Source of the DNA: an uncultured Oscillospiraceae bacterium
Lineage (GTDB): Bacteria; Bacillota; Clostridia; Oscillospirales; Oscillospiraceae
Length of the DNA stretch: 64,000 nucleotides
Direction: 5' to 3'
Assembly (NCBI GenBank): GCA_947627735.1
Contig: CANQXG010000008.1
Span: 1-64,000 of the forward strand
Positions within the stretch are counted from its first letter, which is position 1. Every line of letters starts with the position of its first letter. The notes under the pieces are model-generated. The model worked only from the letters and a program-made list of their open reading frames with translations, did no database searches and was not told where the DNA came from. Position numbers and translations under genes: made by a program. Of the stretch, positions 28,142 through 36,947 are shown in pieces.

Positions 28142-29521
28142 TCAGCCGAACAGGCCGTTGCAGACCACCACGACGATGCAGCCGGTGACCCACATGACGA
28201 TGGTGGGCACGGTCCAGGTGCGGACCTGCTCCTTGGCCTCGGTGATGCCCAGCATCCGGTTCACCACCCAGAAGAAGCTGTCGTTGAAGTGGCCCACCGC
28301 CATAGCGCCCATGCAGGTGGCCATGGTGGCGAACACGGGGTTGATGCCCAGGGTGGTCAGGATGGGGGCGGAGATGGACGCGGAGGTGACCATGGCCACG
28401 GTGCTGCTGCCCTGGATGCAACGCACGGCGGTGGAGATCAGGAAGGGGATCAGGATGGCGGGGATGGGCAGGCCCGCGATCAGGTTGCCCAGATAGTCGC
28501 CGATGCCGGCCTGGCGGATGACATAGCCGAAGGCGCCGCCCGCGCCGGTGATGAGCAGGATGATGCCGGCGCTGTCCACGCCCTCCTCCATCCGCTTGAT
28601 GGCGTCGGCGCGGGTCTCCTTGCCGGCCAGGGTGTAGATGGACACCACCAGGCCCACGGCCACGGCGATGACGGGGTTGCCGATGAAGGCGGCGATCTCG
28701 CCCACCTTGCCGGTCACGCCCAGAGCGGAGCACAAGGTGTTGATGAAGATCAGGATGACGGGCAGCACGATGGGCATGAAGGACAGCAGCGCGGAGGGCA
28801 GCTTATCCAGGTTGGGGAACATCTCCTCGATGTTCTGCGCCCCGGATACGGCCTGGGGGTCATACTCGCCCCGGACCCAGCCCTTGCCGTCGTCGGCGGG
28901 CAGCTGGTAGAGCTTCTTGCCCAGGTGCTTGGCGTAAATGACGCCGGCGATGGTGGCGGGCACGCTCATCACCAGGCCCCACAGGATGACCTGGCCCAGG
29001 TCGGCGCCGAAGATGGCGGCCACGCCCAGAGGACCGGGGGTGGGGGGCACCAGGTGGTGGGTGACGAACAGGCCGCAGGCCAGCGCGCAGCCCAGGCCCA
29101 CCACGGACTTCTTCGTCTTGCGGGAGATGGACTTCACCAGCGGGGTCAGGATGACGAAGCCGGAGTCGGCGAAGATGGGGATGGAAACGATGAAGCCGGT
29201 CAGCGCCAAGGCCCAGTCCTCACGGCCCTTGCCCATGCGCTTGATGAAGGTGTAGGCCATGCGCTCAGCCGCGCCGGACACCTCCAGGATGCGGCCCATC
29301 ATCACGCCGAAGCCGATGATGATGCCGATGCTGCTCAGGGTGGAGCCGAAGCCCTCGGTGATGGCGGTCACCGTGTCGCCCAGGGGCATGCCGCCCACGA
29401 TGCCGGTGACGGCGGAGGCGATGATAAGGGCCAGGAAGGTATGTATCTTCGTCTTCAGGATCATAAAGATCAGCAGGAACACGCCGATCACAAGACCTAA
29501 GATCATTTGCGTTTCGTTCAT
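28142..29521 (-). CDS. GntP-family gluconate/sugar-acid:H+ symporter
   Basis: A 459-residue permease of the gluconate permease family with about twelve or more membrane segments (LALIIASAVTGIVGGMPLG, IPIFADSGFVILTPLVKSIS, HHLVPPTPGPLGVAAIFGAD, the last being a family hallmark). The start ATG at 29521 is favoured by AAGGAG 8 nt upstream over a GTG three codons earlier. It imports a sugar acid for the neighbouring UxaA-type enzymes. Confidence 0.9.
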   Translation of the reverse strand: MNETQMILGLVIGVFLLIFMILKTKIHTFLALIIASAVTGIVGGMPLGDTVTAITEGFGSTLSSIGIIIGFGVMMGRILEVSGAAERMAYTFIKRMGKGREDWALALTGFIVSIPIFADSGFVILTPLVKSISRKTKKSVVGLGCALACGLFVTHHLVPPTPGPLGVAAIFGADLGQVILWGLVMSVPATIAGVIYAKHLGKKLYQLPADDGKGWVRGEYDPQAVSGAQNIEEMFPNLDKLPSALLSFMPIVLPVILIFINTLCSALGVTGKVGEIAAFIGNPVIAVAVGLVVSIYTLAGKETRADAIKRMEEGVDSAGIILLITGAGGAFGYVIRQAGIGDYLGNLIAGLPIPAILIPFLISTAVRCIQGSSTVAMVTSASISAPILTTLGINPVFATMATCMGAMAVGHFNDSFFWVVNRMLGITEAKEQVRTWTVPTIVMWVTGCIVVVVCNGLFG

Positions 29522-29553
29522 GGTAGTCACTCCTTCAGATATATCGGTTCTTG

Positions 29554-30834
29554 TCAGAACAGGTTGCCGTTTTCGTCAAAGGGGAAGGGCGCGGCCTCGC
29601 CCAGGATCTCGATGTCCGGGTTGGCGGCGGCCTCTTCCAGCATCCCCTCGGAGATCTCGATGCGCTCCATCTCCAGGGTGGTGTGGATGTGGATGATCCG
29701 GGGCCGCGCCCGGTCGATCTCATTGCAGGACTTCAGGGCCACCTGCACGGCAAGGCGGTCATTTTCCATGATCATGGGGATCTTCATCTCCCCCACCACG
29801 GTGTTGGTGATGGCGTTGGGATAGGTCTGCTCCAGCTCCATCTGCTCGAACAGCCGCCGGGTGGTGCAGTCGGCCAGGCCGATGCCGCAGGCGTTGCCGT
29901 GGGACTCCTCCGTCAGGGCCAGCACCGCCACCCGCTGGGCGTTGATGCCGCCGTCGGCGTAGGGGGTGGGGAAGCGGCCCGAGATGTTGGGGTCCATGCC
30001 GTCGCCGCTGATGTTCTTGCCCATCCGGTCCACCACCAGCACGTCGCAGTCGTCGAACAGGATGCGGGGCATATAGCTCTTGGCCCGCATGAGCAGCTCC
30101 GGCTCCTTGTCCCGGATCTCCTGGGGGGTCAGGGAGACGATCTGGCGGGTCTGGTCATAGGCGTTCTCCAGCAGGGCCAGGCCGCAGATCACCTTGGCGT
30201 TGTCCAATATGGCGTTGCCGTACAGGGGGATATACTCCTTGAAGTGGCCGAAGCCGTCCGCGTGGATGATCTCCGCGCCGTACTGCTTGCCCAGGCCGAT
30301 GGCCATCATCTTCATGATGCCGCTCTCATAGGGGCCGCGGTAGCCGGTGTGGGGCTTGACCCGGCCGCAGACGATGATGCCGTCCGCCTCGCTGGCGAAT
30401 TTGTCGATACGCACCGGCCTGCCGTTGGCGGTCTGGCCGATCTGGACCGTTTCCATGCTGGAGCGTATCTCACAGCCGATGTAGTCCTCCGTGACGCCGT
30501 AGGCCTCGATCACGCCCCGCTGGCCCTCCGCCGTGGCGCCGCCGTGGCTGCCCATGGCCGGCACCACAAAGGGGGTGACGCCGAAGCTCTTGAGCGTGTC
30601 CGCGATGGACTTGGTGATGAGCGCGATGTTGGCGATGCCCCGGCTGCCCACGGTGATGGCCACCTCCATGCCCGGCTTGAAGGAGCATGCGATCTCGGGC
30701 CGGGACAGCTGCTCCCGGACCAGAGCCGGTATGGCCTCTTTTTCGATGTGCGTGCGGTCGAAACGCTGCGCGATGGGGACCATCTTGGGCAACTGCACAT
30801 CCCGAAGCAGATCAGCTACCATTCCCATCTTCAT
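29554..30834 (-). CDS. LarA-like (lactate racemase domain, DUF2088) protein
   Basis: A 426-residue protein with the lactate racemase N-terminal domain type: ITVGSRGIANIALITKSIAD (about 60), AMGSHGGATAEGQRG (about 92), GRVKPHTGYRGPYESGIMKM (about 155) and DRMGKNISGDGMDPN (about 265). LarA itself uses a nickel-pincer cofactor to racemise lactate, and homologues act on other 2-hydroxy acids. No cofactor-synthesis genes are nearby. As first gene of the operon with GntP and UxaA, it may epimerise a sugar acid before dehydration (inference). Confidence 0.75.
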   Translation of the reverse strand: MKMGMVADLLRDVQLPKMVPIAQRFDRTHIEKEAIPALVREQLSRPEIACSFKPGMEVAITVGSRGIANIALITKSIADTLKSFGVTPFVVPAMGSHGGATAEGQRGVIEAYGVTEDYIGCEIRSSMETVQIGQTANGRPVRIDKFASEADGIIVCGRVKPHTGYRGPYESGIMKMMAIGLGKQYGAEIIHADGFGHFKEYIPLYGNAILDNAKVICGLALLENAYDQTRQIVSLTPQEIRDKEPELLMRAKSYMPRILFDDCDVLVVDRMGKNISGDGMDPNISGRFPTPYADGGINAQRVAVLALTEESHGNACGIGLADCTTRRLFEQMELEQTYPNAITNTVVGEMKIPMIMENDRLAVQVALKSCNEIDRARPRIIHIHTTLEMERIEISEGMLEEAAANPDIEILGEAAPFPFDENGNLF

Positions 30835-30969
30835 CCCTCCTCAAAACTTGTTGTTTCCGTTTGGCGCGCCTTCTGGCCCTATCATAGGCCGCCGGCCCGC
30901 CGGGTGCAAACGCCCGTGTCCCGGTTTTTGTATATATTCTAAACATTTAGATATTTTTGATAAAAATAC

Positions 30970-30998
30970 TTGCCTGAGTCAATCAAAGTGTTTATAAT
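30970..30998 (+). promoter_or_regulatory. Predicted sigma-A promoter of PrpR-type regulator
   Basis: TTGCCT (30970-30975), 17-bp spacer, TATAAT (30993-30998). Transcription would begin near 31005, making ATG 31010 almost leaderless and supporting the start at 31028 with GGAGG at 31016-31020. The spacer to the divergent LarA-like gene is AT-rich (30921-31000) and should also hold that operon's promoter. Confidence 0.65.
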
Positions 30999-31027
30999 AT
31001 AATCAAACTATGGCCGGAGGCAGGCAG

Positions 31028-32803
31028 ATGGTACGCATTCTGGGCGTCGCGCCCTACGAGGGCATGAAAAATTTGATGGACACCCTGGCCGAGCAGCGGG
31101 ACGATATCCGCCTGGACAGCTTCGTGGGGGACTTCCGGGCGGGGCTGCAGGTGGTCCGGGAGAGGGACCTGTCCGAATACGACGTGATCGTGTCCCGTGG
31201 CGGCACCGCGGACCTGATCCGGGAGAGCGTGTCCGTGCCGGTGTTCGCCGTCCAGCTCAGCTATTACGACATCCTCAACGCCATCAAGCTGGCGGAGAGC
31301 TATGCCGGTCGCTACGCCATCGTGGGCTTCCCCAGCACCGCCCGGGCCGCCGGGATGCTCTGCGACATCCTCCACTACGACATCCCCATATACGTCACCC
31401 ACGACGAGAACGAGGTCGCCGCCGCGGTGAAGCGGCTGCGGGAGGAGAACGTCTCCCTGGTCCTGGGCGACCATATGATCTCCCGCCACGCCCGGGACCT
31501 GGGGCTGCAGTCCATCCTGATGACCTCCGGCAGCGACTCCATCTCCGCGGCCTTCGACCAGGCGGTGGAGTTTTTCCGCTACTATCAGACCATGCAGACC
31601 AGCCGGGACTTCTACCACGAGGCCCTGCGGCTCAACCGGCGGCGGCTGGTGGTGCTGGACCGGGGCGGCAACGTGCTGTTCGCCGACGGCCCTGCCTCCA
31701 GCCGGAACGCGTGCTGCGCCATCGCGAAGAAAATGCTCCCGTCCGTGCTGAAGAGCGGGCGGCACAAGGCCGTCCGCCGTTCCCAGGGCAGGAGCTATCT
31801 GGTGATCGGGGACACGACACGCCAGCGGGGCGGCGGTGTGGCGCTGTTCGAGCTGACGGAGCTGCGGCTGAACGCCGACCAGAAAATGGCCGGCGTGCGG
31901 ATGAAGGACAGCGCCGCCGTGTCCGACCGGTTCGTGCGGCTGTTTTACGGCGGGAACTACCGCTCCGACGTGCAGCGGCAGCTGACCGCCTGCCGCTCCG
32001 CCCAGTCCGTCATCCTCACCGGGGAGCTGGGCACGGGGAAGGACTCCCTGGCGGAGTACATCTACGCCACGGGCCGGTTCTCCGATTCGGTGCTGTGCAC
32101 CGTGGACTGCGAGCACCTGTCGGAGGAGGCGTTCCGCGCCCTGGCGGACGACAGCGACTCGCCGCTGTACCACCGAGGCCACGTCTTTTTCTTCCGCGGC
32201 GCGGAGAAGCTGGACGCCTCCCGGCGCCGCCGGCTCATCCAGCTGTACCGGGACGGCGCCCTGCTGGCGGGGAACCAGCTGATCTTCTCCGTGCAGGAGA
32301 GCTTCCGCCAGCTGACGGAGCAGGAGGCATCCTGCATCCGGGAGCTGTACACCAACATCCCCAGCGTCATGCTGCGGGTGCCGCCGCTGCGCCGGCGCAT
32401 CCACGAGATCCCCTCCCTGGTCACGCTGTATCTCAACGAGCTGGGGGTGTCGGGGCAGCACCGGGTGGCGGGCATAGAGCCGGAGGGGATGGGCCATCTG
32501 CAGAGCTTCGCCTGGCCGGGGAACCTGCGGCAGCTGTGCCGGGTGCTGGAGGTGCTCTTCCAGATCACCGACGCCCCCTACATCCGCGCGGACGATGTGC
32601 TGGACACCCTGGCCGGAGAGGAGCAGCTGCCCGCCCCCGGCGGGGAGGCGGTGTCGCTGGACCTGGACCGGCCCCTCAGCGCCATCATCGGCGACATCAT
32701 CCGCCTGAAGCTGGGCCAGGAGGGCATGACCCAGACGAAGGCCGCCCAGCAGCTGGGCATCTGCCGGACGACCCTGTGGAAATATCTCAAAAGCGGCGTC
32801 TGA
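31028..32803 (+). CDS. PrpR-type transcriptional regulator with degenerate AAA+ domain
   Basis: A 591-residue regulator. The N-terminal sensor (about 1-190) is PrpR-N-like (EYDVIVSRGGTADLIRE, IVGFPSTARAAGMLCDIL), and a Fis-type helix-turn-helix ends the protein (MTQTKAAQQLGICRTTLWKYL). The central region has the outline of a sigma-54 activator but its Walker A is GELGTGKD (332-339; Asp replaces Ser/Thr), Walker B is HVFFFRGAEK without acidic DE, and the GAFTGA loop is missing. It cannot be a normal sigma-54 ATPase and probably acts by DNA binding alone. It is divergent from the LarA/GntP/UxaA operon, its likely target. Confidence 0.85.
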   Translation: MVRILGVAPYEGMKNLMDTLAEQRDDIRLDSFVGDFRAGLQVVRERDLSEYDVIVSRGGTADLIRESVSVPVFAVQLSYYDILNAIKLAESYAGRYAIVGFPSTARAAGMLCDILHYDIPIYVTHDENEVAAAVKRLREENVSLVLGDHMISRHARDLGLQSILMTSGSDSISAAFDQAVEFFRYYQTMQTSRDFYHEALRLNRRRLVVLDRGGNVLFADGPASSRNACCAIAKKMLPSVLKSGRHKAVRRSQGRSYLVIGDTTRQRGGGVALFELTELRLNADQKMAGVRMKDSAAVSDRFVRLFYGGNYRSDVQRQLTACRSAQSVILTGELGTGKDSLAEYIYATGRFSDSVLCTVDCEHLSEEAFRALADDSDSPLYHRGHVFFFRGAEKLDASRRRRLIQLYRDGALLAGNQLIFSVQESFRQLTEQEASCIRELYTNIPSVMLRVPPLRRRIHEIPSLVTLYLNELGVSGQHRVAGIEPEGMGHLQSFAWPGNLRQLCRVLEVLFQITDAPYIRADDVLDTLAGEEQLPAPGGEAVSLDLDRPLSAIIGDIIRLKLGQEGMTQTKAAQQLGICRTTLWKYLKSGV

Positions 32804-32866
32804 CCCCGCGCCCCGCTTGTACGGCGGGACACAACATGGTACAATACGAATAAGAGGTGAGGTCGA

Positions 32867-33424
32867 ATGAAAAAAGCGGAGGAGCTGGCCGAGGGCGAGC
32901 AGCTCATCATGATGGCCCGGTCCCGCTGGAGCAGCTATGTCCTGCCGGCCCTGGCGCTGGCGGCGTACGTGGGCGTGTGGCTCTATGCCCGGGCGGCGGA
33001 CGAGGACACCTGGACCTTCCGCATCCTCATGCTGGGCGCCGGCATATGGGGCGTGCGGTTTTTCGCCCGGCGGCTGTCCACCTACCTGATGCTCACCGAC
33101 CGGCGCATCTACGGCGAGGCGGGCGTGCTGGTGACCCGGACATTGGACGTGCCCCTGGACCGGGTGGGCGGCGTGTACGTGGAGAAAAACCCCCTTGGGA
33201 AGATCACAGGCCGGGGCACGGTCACCATCACCACCTCCGGCAGCCGGTTTGAATTTCCCTGCATCCCGTCGGCCAACAAGTTCCGGGACGCGCTGATGCG
33301 CCAGCTGGAGCTGACCCGGGCCGCCGGGGAGCGGAAGCAGGCGGACGCGCTGGCCGCGGCCATCGCCCGGGCCTTCCGGGACCGGGACAGCCGCCGTGTC
33401 CGCCGGGGCGGCGGCTCGCTCTGA
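32867..33424 (+). CDS. Bacterial PH-domain membrane protein
   Basis: A 185-residue protein with two N-terminal membrane segments (SYVLPALALAAYVGVWLYA and FRILMLGAGIWGVRFFA) and then a bacterial PH-like domain (YLMLTDRRIYGEAGVLVTRT, DVPLDRVGGVYVEKNPLGK, GTVTITTSGSRFEFPCI). The C-terminus is basic (about 165-180). YdbT/YdbS-type proteins of this class are membrane-associated, with unclear roles in stress or export. It is transcribed alone and ends at a strong terminator. Confidence 0.8.
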   Translation: MKKAEELAEGEQLIMMARSRWSSYVLPALALAAYVGVWLYARAADEDTWTFRILMLGAGIWGVRFFARRLSTYLMLTDRRIYGEAGVLVTRTLDVPLDRVGGVYVEKNPLGKITGRGTVTITTSGSRFEFPCIPSANKFRDALMRQLELTRAAGERKQADALAAAIARAFRDRDSRRVRRGGGSL

Positions 33425-33442
33425 GCCGGCAGAGAGCATAAA

Positions 33443-33477
33443 AAATACCCCCGCTGCCATAGGCAGCGGGGGTATTT
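33443..33477. terminator. Bidirectional terminator, 16-bp perfect stem
   Basis: AAATACCCCCGCTGCC (33443-33458) pairs perfectly with GGCAGCGGGGGTATTT (33462-33477) over ATA. It sits between convergent genes and has A- and T-rich edges, so it can stop transcription from both sides. Confidence 0.85.
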
Positions 33478-33488
33478 GCGCGTATAGA

Positions 33489-34040
33489 TCAGTTTTCGCC
33501 GTTGTTGTGGGCGGCCGCGGCGGTACCGCCGGCGGCGATGACGCCGGACTCGTTCTCCCGGCGGATCTCCCGCTCCCGGATGATCCGCTCCAGGGCCACG
33601 TACACGGCCACGATCCTGTCGATCTGGGATTCGTCCAGCACGTCGATGTAGTACACGTCGTGCAGGGACACCCACTTCTGATGGGTCCGGGCCAGGACGC
33701 CGCCCAGGGAGTTGACGAACTCGTAGTTGTGCTGGAGCACGTCGCCCCGCATCTGCCAGCCCAGGCCCTCCAGGTCGATGACGTCGTTCATCACGTGGAA
33801 CCACTCGGTGCGGACCTCCACCTCCTCGCCGTCGGCGAACTCGATGATGTGGGTTTCGTGCAGAGAGATGGGCTTGTGCTTGATGGTGGCGATGGTGTCG
33901 CCGGAGGCGTTGCGGATATAGGTGGTGTCATGGATGGAGAGGGCCTTGCTCTCCACGGTGTAGAGGACCTGATCGGCCTCGTCCATGATCTCCATCTTCT
34001 TGTGGATGGAGAGCATCTTGCTCTTGGCGTGCAGAAGCAT
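33489..34040 (-). CDS. LURP-one-related (YxjI-type) protein
   Basis: A 183-residue protein with the repeating beta pattern of the LURP-one/tubby-like family: MLSIHKKMEIMDEADQVLYT, KALSIHDTTYIRNASGD and ATIKHKPISLHETHIIE. The C-terminal 30 residues are low-complexity (Ala/Asn-rich). Family members are thought to bind membranes or phosphoinositide-like ligands, but bacterial function is unknown. It is followed upstream by a small membrane protein gene on the same strand. Confidence 0.8.
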   Translation of the reverse strand: MLLHAKSKMLSIHKKMEIMDEADQVLYTVESKALSIHDTTYIRNASGDTIATIKHKPISLHETHIIEFADGEEVEVRTEWFHVMNDVIDLEGLGWQMRGDVLQHNYEFVNSLGGVLARTHQKWVSLHDVYYIDVLDESQIDRIVAVYVALERIIREREIRRENESGVIAAGGTAAAAHNNGEN

Positions 34041-34079
34041 TCGTTTATCCTCCTCGTAAAATATGACCCGGTCCGCCGG

Positions 34080-34478
34080 TCAGTCCGCGGCGGGACCCAT
34101 GAACGCGCCGATCGTGTACAGCACCGGCAGGATCAGATAGGCGACCGTGATGGCGATGATCGTGCCCACGCCGTCGTACAGGGAGAGGTTCAGCAGCACG
34201 TTGATCGCGGTGCCCACCACCATGATGATGCCCAGCACCTTGCAGGCGGTGAACTTGCCCTTCACGCCCAGGATGCCGGATGCCAGGGCCAGCGCGGAGC
34301 CGCCGGCGAGGATCACGCCCACGATGCCGCCCACCGCCATGCCGAAGCCGGCGCTCTCCGCCAGGGAGCCGAGGATAGCGCCGCCCATGACGGCCACCAG
34401 GATGGTGAGCAGAAGGCCGATCACGGCCACGATGATATAGAGGATGCTGACGACTTTCAAGAGAGTATTGGGTTTCAT
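34080..34478 (-). CDS. Small four-helix membrane protein
   Basis: A 132-residue hydrophobic protein with about four membrane segments (LYIIVAVIGLLLTILVAVMG, VGGIVGVILAGGSALALASG, VLGIIMVVGTAINVLL, IIAITVAYLILPVLYTIGAF). I do not recognise a named family with certainty; it resembles the DUF4064 group in layout. The start follows GAAAGGAGATG. It lies 39 bp ahead of the LURP-one gene and may be co-transcribed with it. Confidence 0.65.
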   Translation of the reverse strand: MKPNTLLKVVSILYIIVAVIGLLLTILVAVMGGAILGSLAESAGFGMAVGGIVGVILAGGSALALASGILGVKGKFTACKVLGIIMVVGTAINVLLNLSLYDGVGTIIAITVAYLILPVLYTIGAFMGPAAD

Positions 34479-34568
34479 AGTACATCTCCTTTCGGTTTTT
34501 CATCAAAAACGCTTATAGTTATACTATCACATATGCAAAGAAATGACAATCCCCCTGTCGAAAGCCGC

Positions 34569-35678
34569 TCAGCCGGCGATGACGTAGGACTCGCACCCCT
34601 CCGGGATCTGCCCCATGATGGCCACGAAGCGGGTGTCCGCCTCGCCGCCGGACATGCTCTCCGTGGCCAGCTCCATGTCCGCCGCCAGCTGGTCGGGCCA
34701 GGTGGGGCAGTACAGCCGGGCGAACAGCCGCCAGAAGATGTCGATATCCTGCCCGGTCTGGGCGCCCAGGCCGTTGCGCAGGCTGCTGCCGTCCAGCCGG
34801 ACGGACACGGCGGTGCCGGTGCCGTCCAGGGCCTCCACGATCCGCTTCCCCTCCTGGCACACGGCCACCACCGGGTCGGGGGGCGTGCGCAGGGTGACGG
34901 AATAGGTGAAGCCCGCCTCCGATATGGGGTGGTACAGGTCCGCCAGGATGATCTCGTCGAAGCCCATGGCGGCCAGCTCCGCGGCCAGCTCCGTCAGGTA
35001 TGTCCGCTCGGTCCGGTTATAGGGGTCCACCCATGCCTTCCCGTCGCCGTCCACATAGGGCGCGCCCCCGGACTGGAGCGCCACGGTCCAGTTCCGGGCG
35101 GTGAGGAGGCTGTCGGCAAAGCAGCTGATCTGGGCGGAAACGGTCTTTCCCGCCCCGTGGAGGGCGGCGATGACCCCGGACACGTCCGTGCCCCCGCCGG
35201 TGCCGAAGGCCACGGCGGTGTTGCTGGCGGAGGGCCAGGCAAGCTGCCCGGCGGGACCCTTCATCTCCAGCACCGCGCCGGTGTAGAAGTCCCCCTCCGT
35301 GACGCTGGCCACGGCGGCGGTGAGCTGGTCGGGATCGACCACGTCCTGGAAGGCGATGAACCGGTCATGGACAGGCTCCAGCTCCTCCCATCCGCCCAGG
35401 TCGATCTCGGAGAAATCCGGGTCCTCCCAGATGACCTCCACGGTCACCGGTTCGAAGGTGGGTTCCGGCGTGGGGGCGCTCTCCTCCGGCACAGGCTCGT
35501 CCTTCCCGCCGGAGAACTCCAGATGCACCCCGGTGGCGTCATAGACGATGTACTGCTGCAGGAAGTAGAACGCGCCGACGGTGCCCACCAGCAGAAAGAC
35601 CACCGCGAAGAGGAATATGTTCAGCGGCACCCGGAATTTCCGGCGGCCCCTGTATATGTCCTTGGGACGGTACGGCAT
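34569..35678 (-). CDS. Membrane-anchored DUF4015-type putative glycoside hydrolase
   Basis: A 369-residue protein with one N-terminal membrane anchor (about 18-41, FLFAVVFLLVGTVGAFYFLQ), a Pro/Glu-rich spacer (about 60-80) and an extracellular TIM-barrel-like domain (DRFIAFQDVVDPDQLTAAVA, GFDEIILADLYHPISEAGFT, and so on). The domain pattern is that of the DUF4015 putative glycosyl hydrolases. It lies directly upstream of, and in the opposite reading order to, no partner except rpiB, whose start precedes its own: the rpiB stop abuts this gene's start at 35678/35679. Confidence 0.65.
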   Translation of the reverse strand: MPYRPKDIYRGRRKFRVPLNIFLFAVVFLLVGTVGAFYFLQQYIVYDATGVHLEFSGGKDEPVPEESAPTPEPTFEPVTVEVIWEDPDFSEIDLGGWEELEPVHDRFIAFQDVVDPDQLTAAVASVTEGDFYTGAVLEMKGPAGQLAWPSASNTAVAFGTGGGTDVSGVIAALHGAGKTVSAQISCFADSLLTARNWTVALQSGGAPYVDGDGKAWVDPYNRTERTYLTELAAELAAMGFDEIILADLYHPISEAGFTYSVTLRTPPDPVVAVCQEGKRIVEALDGTGTAVSVRLDGSSLRNGLGAQTGQDIDIFWRLFARLYCPTWPDQLAADMELATESMSGGEADTRFVAIMGQIPEGCESYVIAG

Positions 35679-36113
35679 TCAGTCCTCCAGAGCCGCGATC
35701 TTGGCGATACGGCGGATGTGGTTCTCCCCGTGGGAGAAGCCGGTGGTGAGGAAGGTGTCCACGATCTTCTTGGCCAGCTCGCTGCCCACCACCCGGCCTC
35801 CCAGGCAGAGCACGTTGGCGTCGTTGTGCTGGCGGGCCATCTCCGCGGAGTAGCAGTCCCCGCACAGGGCCGCCCGGATGCCATGGATCTTGTTGGCGGC
35901 GATGGATATGCCGATGCCGGTGCCGCAGATGAGGATGCCCCGGTCGTACTTCCCGGCGGCCACGGCCCGGCAAAGGGACGCGGCGTAATCGGGATAGTCC
36001 ACCTGCTCCCCGGCGCAGCCCAGGTCGTCCGCAGGGATGCCGGCGGCGGCCAGATGCTCCTTCAATATCTCCTTCAGGGCGTACCCGCCGTGATCGGATG
36101 CGATGGCGATCAT
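35679..36113 (-). CDS. rpiB: Ribose-5-phosphate isomerase B
   Basis: A 144-residue RpiB/LacAB-family enzyme that interconverts ribose 5-phosphate and ribulose 5-phosphate. The signature IAIASDHGGYALKE is at the N-terminus, with GILICGTGIGISIAANK (about 61-77, catalytic Cys) and HNDANVLCLGGR. The ATG at 36113 is chosen over the TTG two codons earlier; AGGAGG is 8 nt upstream. It directly follows the PHP phosphatase gene and abuts the DUF4015 gene. Confidence 0.92.
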   Translation of the reverse strand: MIAIASDHGGYALKEILKEHLAAAGIPADDLGCAGEQVDYPDYAASLCRAVAAGKYDRGILICGTGIGISIAANKIHGIRAALCGDCYSAEMARQHNDANVLCLGGRVVGSELAKKIVDTFLTTGFSHGENHIRRIAKIAALED

Positions 36114-36128
36114 ATGCAAAACCTCCTG

Positions 36129-36947
36129 TCAAAGCGGGAGAAACTCAGGTTTTCTCCCGGTGAAAACGGTGATATACCGAAACCCGCATGCCCGCAGCAC
36201 GTCATAGCCCTGCGCCAGGCACTTGCCGGCGTCGGCGGGCCGGTGGGCGTCGGAGCCGGCGGTGACGATCTCCCCGCCCAGGGAGCGGTACAGCCGCAGT
36301 ATCTCCTCCGAGGGGAAGGGACCGCAGCCGTCCCGCAGGCCGGAGCAGTTGATCTCGATGCCCCGGCCGTTTTGGATGAGCGTCCGGAGAAGGTGCTCCA
36401 CCTGCTCGCCGTGCTCCGCCAGGGTCAAGGCCGTGTCCACCCCCTGGGCCATGGCGTACCGGCGCACGTAGCCGATGTGGGCCATCACGTCGAAGTAGTT
36501 CTTCTCCGCGGTCCACTGCAGGTTGTCCAGATACAGCTCCCACACCCGCCGGCAGAAGGCCGGGTCGGCGTAGCGCAGCTCGTGGTAATCCCCCAGCTGG
36601 GCGGTGATGTGGTGGGAGCCCAGGACGAAGTCCAGCCCCGGGTCCCCGGCCAGCTCGTCCGTCAGCTCCGGGTGGAACCGCAGCTCCGCCAGCTCCAGCC
36701 CCAGCCGCAGATGCATGTCGGCGGGCAGCCGGTCCCGCACCGCCGCCAGCTCCTCCCGGTCCCGCCGGGCCACCGTCCGGCAGGGGGGATAGAAATCCAT
36801 CGTCCGCCAGTCCACCGTATCGCAGTGGTCCGTCACGCACAGATACCGCACCCCGGCGGCGTAGGCCGCCATGGCCATGTCGTACAGGGACGCGGTACTG
36901 TCCGGGGAAACGCGGGTGTGGCAGTGAAAATCAGTCAGCACGGCCAT
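36129..36947 (-). CDS. PHP-domain histidinol-phosphatase-type protein
   Basis: A 272-residue PHP phosphoesterase of the HisJ/HisK type: TDFHCHTRVSPDS (metal-binding HxH), YLCVTDHCDTVDW, DFVLGSHHI, and a C-terminal GSDAHRPAD. It would hydrolyse histidinol phosphate, but no other his genes are nearby, so a different phosphate ester is possible. The start MAVLTDFHCH at 36947 overlaps the 3' end of the PMT gene by 13 bp. Confidence 0.85.
   Translation of the reverse strand: MAVLTDFHCHTRVSPDSTASLYDMAMAAYAAGVRYLCVTDHCDTVDWRTMDFYPPCRTVARRDREELAAVRDRLPADMHLRLGLELAELRFHPELTDELAGDPGLDFVLGSHHITAQLGDYHELRYADPAFCRRVWELYLDNLQWTAEKNYFDVMAHIGYVRRYAMAQGVDTALTLAEHGEQVEHLLRTLIQNGRGIEINCSGLRDGCGPFPSEEILRLYRSLGGEIVTAGSDAHRPADAGKCLAQGYDVLRACGFRYITVFTGRKPEFLPL

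Noticed and set aside
30835-31027. Sigma-54 promoter for the LarA/GntP/UxaA operon
   Set aside because: No GG-N10-GC element was found and the PrpR-type regulator lacks the motifs to activate sigma-54. A sigma-A promoter is visible instead.
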